NCBI GenBank assembly: GCA_001600455.1
Contig: BCKC01000010.1
Span: 1,827,209 to 1,891,208, forward strand
Length of the DNA stretch: 64,000 nucleotides
From: Endocalyx cinctus
Taxonomy: Eukaryota > Ascomycota > Sordariomycetes > Amphisphaeriales > Apiosporaceae
Direction of reading: 5' to 3'
Positions 55,837-64,000 of this stretch are shown piece by piece. The notes under the pieces are model-generated. The model made no database searches. It saw only the letters and a list, made by a program, of their open reading frames with translations, and was not told where the DNA came from. The position numbers and the translations under genes were made by a program. Numbering within the stretch: position 1 is the stretch's first letter; every line of letters starts with the position of its first letter.

Positions 55837-56880
55837 TTATTTAGTATCAGTAGTTGTATTATCATCACTATTCTCGCCACCGCCACTATTATCGCCCTTA
55901 TTATCCTTCTTCCTGCCCCTACGCTTCTCGTCGAAAGGGAAATATTTCGGCGCCCGAGGCAGCTTTTCCGGCCGGGGCGCGACCCTGCGCTTCGCGCAGT
56001 TATCCGTATTAGCGCAAGGCGACCGGCTTCCCGCGAACGCGCTGCGCGACAGCGGCGGCTTGGACCCTTTCTTGATACGCGGCGTCGGCGTGCGCTTCAC
56101 CGAGCAGACGTGCTCTTGTGAGCGGCGAGGAACCGCCGGAGACGACGAAAAAAAAGAAGGCGGCGACGAGGACGGCGGCGGTGGTAATGATAGCGCGGCG
56201 TTGGCGCGCGGTCTGGAGGCTCGAACTTTCCTAAAGTTCTGGATCACTCCTTCGTTGACCGTTACCTCGCTCTCGTATCCCTCGAGCTCCGAGTCTGAAT
56301 CTAAGGATTCTGTGATGGATGTGTCGGACAGAGGTAAAGACTCGTCGGATACGTCGTTCTCGTGTTCGTGTCTTCCTGGTCCGTCGTTCTCGTGTTCGGA
56401 AAATTCAAGGTCGTCCTCGTCCTGGCTAAGACAGCATTTGTGTTGATCATCTTCTAACGGCTTAATGACGGAATCGTTATCGCTAGCTTGAGCGGGCTCG
56501 AGTGGTATTTTATTGTCTTTTTTAGATGAAGAACCCACATCGACCGGCGGAGTGGCATCTCTTTCGTTCCTCCTGACTTCTATCTCTCGGGGGCTAGTGT
56601 GAGACTTCTTAGCTTGATACTTGGCCTTTCTCGCCGCCTCAAGCTTGTACGGATCAAACGGAGGAGGCATCGCATCCGAGCACTTCCATTTTGATCTCAA
56701 GTAATCCTCGGCCTCCCTCATGACCCTGTCTGTTCTTTCCTCTTTACCCTTATATTCGGAGTAGCGCAGAAAGACCTGCGAGCGGCCGACATCATCGGGT
56801 AGGTCATTGAAGTTCTCATACCGTAAGAGCCGGGATGTTTTCGACGGCGTGGTCTTATCTCTGCTGGGTGGTCTACTCAT
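55837..56880 (-). CDS. Hypothetical low-complexity protein, 347 aa
   Basis: Intronless. It begins MSRPPSRDKTTPSKTSRLLR. Residues about 20-110 are the most ordered part (YENFNDLPDDVGRSQVFLRY, REAEDYLRSKWKCSDAMPPP). The middle is Ser/Asp/Glu-rich (DDLEFSEHENDGPGRHEHEN) and the end basic and Pro-rich (EKLPRAPKYFPFDEKRRGRK), closing with Asn/Gly/Asp/Thr. No signal peptide, membrane span or known domain. The coding stretch is more G/C-rich than its surroundings. It may be lineage-specific. Function unknown. Confidence 0.6.
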   Translation of the reverse strand: MSRPPSRDKTTPSKTSRLLRYENFNDLPDDVGRSQVFLRYSEYKGKEERTDRVMREAEDYLRSKWKCSDAMPPPFDPYKLEAARKAKYQAKKSHTSPREIEVRRNERDATPPVDVGSSSKKDNKIPLEPAQASDNDSVIKPLEDDQHKCCLSQDEDDLEFSEHENDGPGRHEHENDVSDESLPLSDTSITESLDSDSELEGYESEVTVNEGVIQNFRKVRASRPRANAALSLPPPPSSSPPSFFSSSPAVPRRSQEHVCSVKRTPTPRIKKGSKPPLSRSAFAGSRSPCANTDNCAKRRVAPRPEKLPRAPKYFPFDEKRRGRKKDNKGDNSGGGENSDDNTTTDTK

Positions 56881-59800
56881 TTTGTTTTGGCATTAATTGG
56901 TCCCTCGAGACTTTTGGTCGATACGGATATCTTGCATTGGACTGGCTACCGACTACTAGTTACGACTTTGTTTGGCATTCACGATTGACGACAAATTGAC
57001 AGGTTTGTGGCAATCTCGTGTAATTGTAATATATGCTCATTCTTTGACCCAAACACTTGCTTTATTTGACACCGAACAATGGAGGAGTCGGCAAACAGAC
57101 AAAGAAGACAATCTTGGTGTCTGTTCCTCAACATCCCAGATCTTGATATTAACTAATAGTTTTCCAGTAAGACGCGCCAGTTCGTAGTGCAAATTGCGAT
57201 TAATAATAAGTTGGTGGCTAGGCGAATGGTGATGGGTGAATTACTTAGAGCTAACGATAAATCTGGGCCAATAGTCTACGGATTGAGCCTCTAGATACCT
57301 TCTATTTAATATTGCTATTGTAAATAGAGAGTGATAACAGGAAATTGAATACTTCCCTTTATTTTTCTGAAATATTCTTGGCTGTCTTATTTTTTTTTTT
57401 CTCTCTCATACCTCTCTGAAAGGTAATAATTATGATGTAAACAAGAAAGTCCGAGGATAAAGAAGTATAATCTCTCATCCGCCTTGTATTCCTTTAATGA
57501 AGAATCTTTGACGAGAGACCATATATGTCGTAGATATCTATTATTAGACATGTTACAGCTACGGCAGTAACCATGAGCAAGGAGACCATCTGTCGTAAAC
57601 GCTTGGGATACTTTTATGTCGGTGTGAGAGGACTGAAGAGAATTATGACGGATATAAAATTAAAAAAAAAAAAAAAAAGAGTAAACAAATGTACGCAGAA
57701 ATCTAAGTATGCTGTGATTCATGTATTATTGTCTTTCCTATCCAGCTCCTACCATCCTATACTCAATAACACGGTTACACACCATTCTGAGACGAAGGAT
57801 AGATAAGAGACTTTTTCCCTTGATGGTTCAAAGTAACTAGAGTTTAGAAATTACTTAGTTAAGAATAACGTGTCGAGACAAGACGCCGTGGCCGAAACAG
57901 GCCGTCACTATATCTTGGTAGCCAGTTGAGCGATGCGTTACTAATTGATTAGTTTCGAAATATCATATATTTGAAGATGCCGACTTCTGAAAATGATGCA
58001 CGCATCTTAAGATATAGTGAATCCTCCTCAAGTAAAAGCTCAAGGCGTAGGATTCCCTACCATATCTCAATAGTTCGGCTACGTCGATGGCTTAGCGACA
58101 GCGATATTTTGCGTTGAAACACGCGGTCCTATTTTGTAAATTGAATATGGTATCAACATGTTAACCGCATAATTGATGCTCCGTTGGCGTGAGTGGCACT
58201 AGTTTAGTCCAAATAATAATAAGGGAAAACCATAGAAACGTCGACTGGCGGTTTTTCGGACGTTAAGTGATACATGCATATCGGAAACGGAGTGGAATAA
58301 AAAGATATGAAGAACGTGATCCTAACCTAATTTTAAGACTATGAAAACTACGGAACCCTGGCACTAGATAATGTGATACAGTGATACAGTCATACATCCA
58401 TGGATAAGTATCCATACTAGGTACATATTCATCGTCGAAGTTGACGAAAAAGAAAAGTGCCTAGGTACCGAGTTTGCCGGCTTACAACGGCCGGGCGGGT
58501 CCTACTCTGTAAGATGACGCCGGCGTTAAGGGGAGAGTTGTTTCCCCTCTCGTTCTTTTTTACCCCGCCAGCCCACTACGCTTGTATTGACGTTACTGGA
58601 AACCCCTTTCGTAAATAAGAAAAGAAAAATGTTTAGATTGACGAGAATGTTACCTAGATTGGCGATTTTGAATTCCTACCGTAACATAGAAAAGAAATTG
58701 ACCTACTTCTTCTTACGGCACCGAAGGTGATTATTTACTGAAAGGCGACGAAAAGGTGACGGATGAAGTCATCAAGCATCTAGAGCTGTTGTAAATACTT
58801 TATTTGGATAGGTACTTTACAGTAGCTGCTTAGCTGCCTAATAGGTACGTGACAGGGGGATCCTCTGTTGCGATCGCCCTGTGGCACGAGCTAAGCTTGC
58901 GAAGATCGGTACTGTAATAAAAGCTTATGTTACACTGCCAACGTACGCTAAAATCTTTAAACGAAGTCTTCTTCTCGTCATCGTCATTCACCGAAAGGTA
59001 CCTTCTTGTCAGCAAAGAATACGACAGGTACGGTATCTACGGTATCATACCGCATAACGAGAATGTGACGAGCTAGAAAAGTGTCGTCGAGAAAAATAGA
59101 TGAATAAGTTACGGAATTATTCCATAAGTGTCATTTGATTCACCGATCAGAGTTGAGCGGGGTGAAGCAGTCATCTCTATTTCTCGTATTCTCGAATCTC
59201 GTATGCACCTTGAATCAGGCTCGTCACTCTTTTTTTCTACAGTACCTCATTCTCTCGAATCAATGCTGACATGCCATACATAATATGACTAGGTGGCTTT
59301 TGTATGTTGTCATTCTTACCAATTATATGTTCGTCTTATCCATGGATACACTGTTCTTCTTCCGACCCGCTGTCTGTTTACCAGCGTTGGCTGATAAAAT
59401 CGTTGCTGTTCTTTTCCCCGAAAACTTATTTCCAGTAGTTTGGGTCTCACTCCGTACAAAGTTTGACTAGAAGCTACTTAAGTATACTTCATGAATTGGA
59501 TCCAATCAATGACCGTTCCCGATGAAAATGAGAATAACTTCTCGTATCGTATATGCATGGAAGATAAAATTGGTAAACTTAACCTTTCTTTTGCGTGTAT
59601 CGAAAGGTAGTGCTACACTTCTAGCCTGGAGAGTATTACCTATTTCCACGGTCTAGAGGTGATACGACAGAACAAGATGACCTTCAAAAAAAGAAGAGCC
59701 CTTGTCGAAGAGAAGCGACTCTGCATTTACATATACGATGTCTTAAATCATCACTGTTGGTAGAAGCCCTGGTTCATTTTATGACGTGAGTAACGAAAAA

Positions 59801-61029
59801 CAACAAAGCTCCTACAGGACGAGAGACCGCAGTAGGCCTAATCCATCATCTATTGTAATATTTTTCAACTGATTATCACACGTCATATCAAGTTGATTCT
59901 CTCGCTATTTCGTACCTATTGTGCGTGATGCGTATGTACGATGAAGAAAAATGATTAGTACATAAGATTCTACGATGGCTTTAACCCCGCTCTTTAGGCC
60001 GTTCCGGCTACTTCGGCAACGATCCATCGTATATCTCATCGTGCCCGAATGAAGCCGAGTTTCTTTATTGGGGTAAAGTCGATTCACTGCCGCTCAATTG
60101 CTGTATTCATCGTGACAGGGTCAAGAGGGTGAAAGTGAAAGGATATCGACAAAACCCCACAAAGCGAGTCAGGCAAGATCTCCAGAGATCTAAACCAAAT
60201 ATAGCGGTTGGGGCTTACTTAGCAGACCAGATCCTGGAAACGAACAGCACCCAATCTTGGCATTCTTGGTACTTTGAGAGAAACATCACACCCCCCCCTT
60301 GTCAGCTCTGATTTTTCGTTCATTCAGCTCCAAGCCTTGTAGGTACATATGCGAACAGTTGTCGCATCCTTACTCAATTCTGTCCAGTCGAAAAGACGGA
60401 CCCTGGCGTTTACATGCACCAGCGGCAAATAAACGTTCCCTTTTGGGGTACATGAGATACAAACAACCCTTTTTTTTTTATCATAGACCCCAAGAACCAC
60501 CGTAACAATCTATTCTGCTTTTGAATTTTTTATTTTATTTTATTCTTTGAAAGCCGTACGCAGTAGGCCAGCCAGTCCTAGTTTAGTCGCTATGACGTCG
60601 GGTTCGGACAATGCCCACCCAGCGCTTAGTCTTGGAATAATCCCTGACTTACGGTGAAAAAATGCATGATTAAAAAATGGACCACTGCCTTTCATATCCA
60701 AGACTTCGATCGCCCCAGTTGTTACCGTGGCAGGCATGGGTATCCCGTTGAGAGCGAAAAGGATTTAAAGGGATGCGATACTCCCTCGCATGTCCTGACA
60801 ACAAGAAATGAAACAAAGGGTCCCTTTGTCTTATTATATACCCAGTCACCGGCCGGAATCTGACTGACTTCGTACCCAGTACCCTTAACCTCCGTTTTTG
60901 AATATTTTTGGAACATATAGTCCAGTGGACGAAGTAACAACATATTGTCCAACAACGTTCAAACGACGACAAGTCCATCTTAATCATAATATACTAGTCC
61001 ACATAATTACCCCCAAAAGAAAGAACACG
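56881..61029. other. Gene-free spacer, about 4.1 kb
   Basis: A/T-rich, with homopolymers (57,392; 57,660), partial TACCTAGGTA motifs (about 58,420 and 58,460) and a 17-bp palindrome at 60813-60829. Frames on both strands at 60,300-60,990 lack any domain signal. The tyrosinase promoter is at the right end. Confidence 0.55.
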
Positions 61030-62355
61030 ATGCGGTTCTCCGTAGCTTCGTACGCCCTGTGCGGCGCCGCCACGGTGTCCGCCGTCGCCGTCCCTAGCCG
61101 GGTCGAGAAGCGAGGCACGCTGGTGGACCTGAGCGGATTCAAGACCTTCCCCACCATCACGCCCGAGGAAGCCAAAGCCGGGGCCGACTCGGAAGCGAGC
61201 AAGATGTTCCTCTCGGGCGCCTTCAACGACGACGTGGCCAACATCACGTCCATATTCGACGCCCTCGCCGCCAAATCGACCGACGGGACCGCTTCAACCC
61301 GGGCCGCCGCCGACGGAACCTGCGACGCGAGCAACCCCAACGTCCGGTTCGAGTGGCGGAACTACTCGCCGTCGGACCGGACCGCCTTCGTCGACGCCGT
61401 CAAATGCCTGATGGAGGCGCCCTCGGACGGCAACTTTCCGGGCGCCCAGAACCGATACGAGGACCTCGCCTCGGTCCACCAGCAGATGACGGGCAGCATC
61501 CACATGGTGGCCCAGTTCCTGCCGTGGCACCGCTACTTCGTCGGCGTCTTCGAGTCCTTGCTTAGAGACGAGTGCCAGTTCGACCGGGCCATGCCCTGGT
61601 GGGACGAGACGGTCGATTCGGGCAACTTCGCCGCTTCGGACCTCTTCTCCGATCCGTATTTTAGCCCCGCCCCGGCGAAGACGTCGGATGGTCAGGGTAC
61701 TTGCATCACCTCCGGGGTGAGTTCATCTCTTTCTTTCTTTCTCGAAATAAGACTTTTTATGAAATGGACTAATTGCTAACTTGGGATACCTGGGGAAAAA
61801 AAAAGACATTTGGTAATACCGAGCTGCATGTCGGCCCCGGTACTTCGGAAACCACGCACTGCCTGTCCCGAGCTGTGGACGAGTCTCTGACGGCGAACGT
61901 CAACGCCGACTTCGTCAGTGATTGTAATTCACGGTCTGACTACAACGACATGAGAGGTTGCTTAGAACTAGGGTGAGCTTTTCTGGTTTCTCATATCTTT
62001 ATTCCTTGCCCGAGTGACTACCATAATTGACGACAATTGCCTAACTTTTTTACTCTCCAGTCCCCACGCGTACGGACACAACGGCATCGGCGCCGTCATG
62101 GCTGAGGTGTCCTCCTCGGTAGGCGACCCGGTCTTCTTCATGCACCACCTCTTCGTCGACCGGACGTTCCGGATCTGGCAGAACGCCGACGCGTCCCGAA
62201 CGACAACTATCGACGGCTGCTCCGACGCGAATAGCCCTTGCACCGCCATCAGCATGGATTACGAACTCAGCTCCATGGGACTCAGACCGGCGACCACGGT
62301 TGGCGATGTCATGAATACCCTGGGTGGTTACTTCTGCTACCGATACGACTATTAG
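61030..62355 (+). CDS. Secreted short tyrosinase / catechol oxidase
   Basis: Exons: 61030-61716, 61806-61972, 62061-62355; 382 aa. Signal peptide at about residues 1-18 followed by a likely KR processing site (VEKR, residues 25-28). The type-3 copper centre is complete. CuA: His150, His158, His167 (VHQQM, SIHMV, FLPWHRYFV). CuB: His287, His291 and His314 (GPHAYGHNGIG, FFMHHLFVDRTFRIWQ). The protein lacks the long C-terminal lid of classical mushroom-type tyrosinases. It matches the short secreted ascomycete tyrosinases such as the Aspergillus oryzae catechol oxidase AoCO4. These oxidise o-diphenols, and sometimes monophenols, to quinones in cell-wall pigment formation or phenol detoxification. 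Start chosen at the ATG before the signal peptide, although the frame is open further upstream. Confidence 0.95.
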
Positions 62356-64000
62356 TCTTATTCTTTCGGTACTCCTACCCAATTATTTTTTTTATACTTT
62401 TATGATTTCTTTTTTTTTTTAATCTTCATATATCAGCCTATTTTTTTTTTTTTTTTTTTTACTTAAATTTCGTTACCGTCGCTAGAAAGCAAAAAGCATT
62501 TTTTTTTTATCATAATATCCATATTGGGAGTTTTTCGGTGGGGGGTTTTGAAGGGGTTTGAAGTTTTGGTATGGGAATGTTGGCACGCGCGATGAATTTA
62601 AATGACGATTTATCTGGGAGGCAGCGAGTTTTTGGATATTACTCTACTTAACCGCTTCCCACTCCTTATTGAATATACGTGAAATCATGTATGGCGGGGG
62701 AGATACGCGGGATGTTCACGATCAGTATTATTATCATCATCGATGAAAATTGCATAACCCTTACCTCTGAGAGTGTATCATTTACTTACATCAGTCTTTA
62801 ATGTACAATATATGCTTAGGTTCAAAAAGAATGGATGAGTGACAGAAAGGAAGAAATGTTTATTTTTTTCCAGGTGTTGACTGCTTTCTCCACAAATATG
62901 CTTACTTACTGTGTTTGCCATTTGACATGTCGCTGTAACGTCAACGATGAGCTGGAATAGTTGGAGAAGCTACAGTTTGTTTTTCAACGGCTGAGGGTGC
63001 TGATTCTTGTTGCACCGGATCCGATTCGTCTCGAAGCTTCAATTTGCCTTGCTAGCAAACCACGTTAAACGGTGGCTGGATAATCGAGATTGTACGCACG
63101 AAACAGCAGATATTTATATATTAATTAGTTCTATCTATCGCGATGGCAAGATATTTATACGGAGCATTTATTCCTTGTTGCATATAATAACCAAGCTTTT
63201 CAGGTCTATTTCTTGCTCGATGGAAGGTAGAAGAAGATTCACGACGTGATAATTGTTGATCATTGGAGGAGGATTTGGTCCGAAGCTTCAATTAAAGTAG
63301 GTGAGTAATCTAACTGAATCTGGCCAACGCATCTAGACTGTATGACATTGGCAACTCCTTCTGTTGAAAGGTAATATCTAAATGCGGACTTCTTAAAATT
63401 ACATTTCGTATGAATATGATGTTAGAATCTTACCGAGTACCTAACAGCTATCCAGCTATCCCGGGCGTACTCATTTCTATACCATAATACAATGATATCA
63501 TCGTTTTTATTAAAAAGAAGATGAGGATGTCTTACGGAGGATTATTGGGAGGATTACAGCAGTTCAGTACTAGCCAACCAGAACCAACGTGCTCGGTACC
63601 TGAATCCTAATGGACCGATAAATGCTCCTTATCCCTGCTCAGCCCCTCACTATTTATAGGTGCTTTGTTAAGTAACTTAAGTAATTTAAGTAATTCAATA
63701 GCTAAATGTGACAGTAAAATAGAATGACTATTACGTAGTTGACCATAGCGCGCCAAAAGAAAAAAAAAAAAAAAAAAAAAAAAAAAACAATTCTATAATT
63801 TTCTACTCATCTTCTGAATCTCTTGTTACGTTCTCTCAGAATAACACTAATAAATCAATTTTTACCTATTTCTTTCTCTTTATTGATTCCTGTGAATTGC
63901 TCCTCTCATTTTTCTTCTTTTTTATCCTTTTTTTTCTTCTGATCTCTACAACTTGTTGAATTATTCTATCCTCTTCTCTCATATCTCCACACCAACTGAT
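62356..64000. other. 3' flank and gene-free end of window
   Basis: T-rich tracts follow the tyrosinase stop (62,380-62,510). The remainder is A/T-rich without a supported gene. Confidence 0.6.
63760..63787. repeat. Poly-A run of about 28 nt
   Basis: Uninterrupted A homopolymer in gene-free DNA. No adjacent retroelement sequence recognised. Confidence 0.85.

Noticed and set aside
60300..60990. Overlapping frames on both strands upstream of tyrosinase
   Set aside because: No domain, no good start context, low-complexity composition.
1..64000. CRISPR arrays, bacterial operon signals, viral genes
   Set aside because: Introns, codon use and gene families are those of an ascomycete nucleus; no spaced direct repeats or viral proteins were seen.

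Overview
The window is nuclear DNA from a filamentous ascomycete (Pezizomycotina). Most genes carry short introns of about 50-110 nt with GTAAGT-type donors and CTAAC/CTGAC-like branch sites. Long A/T-rich spacers separate the genes, and the gene set (WSC sensor, DUF4470-MYND protein, 2EXR protein, Swi5/Ace2-type zinc-finger factor, secreted tyrosinase, FAD-linked oxidase) is typical of the group. Recurrent TACCTAGGTA motifs suggest Sordariomycetes or a close class, but I cannot name the species. I found no tRNA, rRNA, CRISPR array, virus or intact transposon.

Left part (1-17.3 kb): the first 222 codons of the flap endonuclease FEN1/Rad27 on the minus strand, cut by the window edge; a seven-exon MFS transporter (minus); two intronless plus-strand genes, a low-complexity protein and a 2EXR protein with an acidic repetitive tail; a WD40-type protein that may be the nucleoporin Nup37 (minus); and a WSC-domain cell-wall sensor (minus). 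Next comes about 8 kb of A/T-rich DNA with no gene that I can support (17.3-25.3 kb).

Centre (25.3-38 kb): an RRM-like protein, then a catabolic neighbourhood: an AtuA/DUF1446 protein, a secreted FAD-linked oxidase, an aminoglycoside-phosphotransferase-like kinase and an acyl-CoA dehydrogenase, followed by a sulfate permease. The kinase and dehydrogenase are divergently transcribed, both intronless, and both end in the peroxisomal signal SKL. Their shared 573-bp promoter holds three copies of CCTCGG, the element bound by the fungal fatty-acid regulators FarA/FarB, and the AtuA promoter has another. The two proteins correspond to the two halves of the fused animal proteins ACAD10/ACAD11. I read this as a peroxisomal acyl-CoA catabolic module, and it is the most interesting system in the window.

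Right part (39.7-62.4 kb): a 1187-aa DUF4470/MYND protein, a Swi5/Ace2-type factor, a decayed ankyrin-repeat gene, an 18-cysteine secreted protein with internal repeats, a second secreted protein, a 75-aa lysine-rich protein split by a GC-AG intron, an acidic hypothetical protein, and a secreted short tyrosinase. The rest is gene-free spacer.

Exon boundaries were worked out by hand from splice signals and reading-frame continuity. Every spliced model given here is divisible by three and free of internal stops. Similarity statements rest on recognised family motifs, not on database searches.
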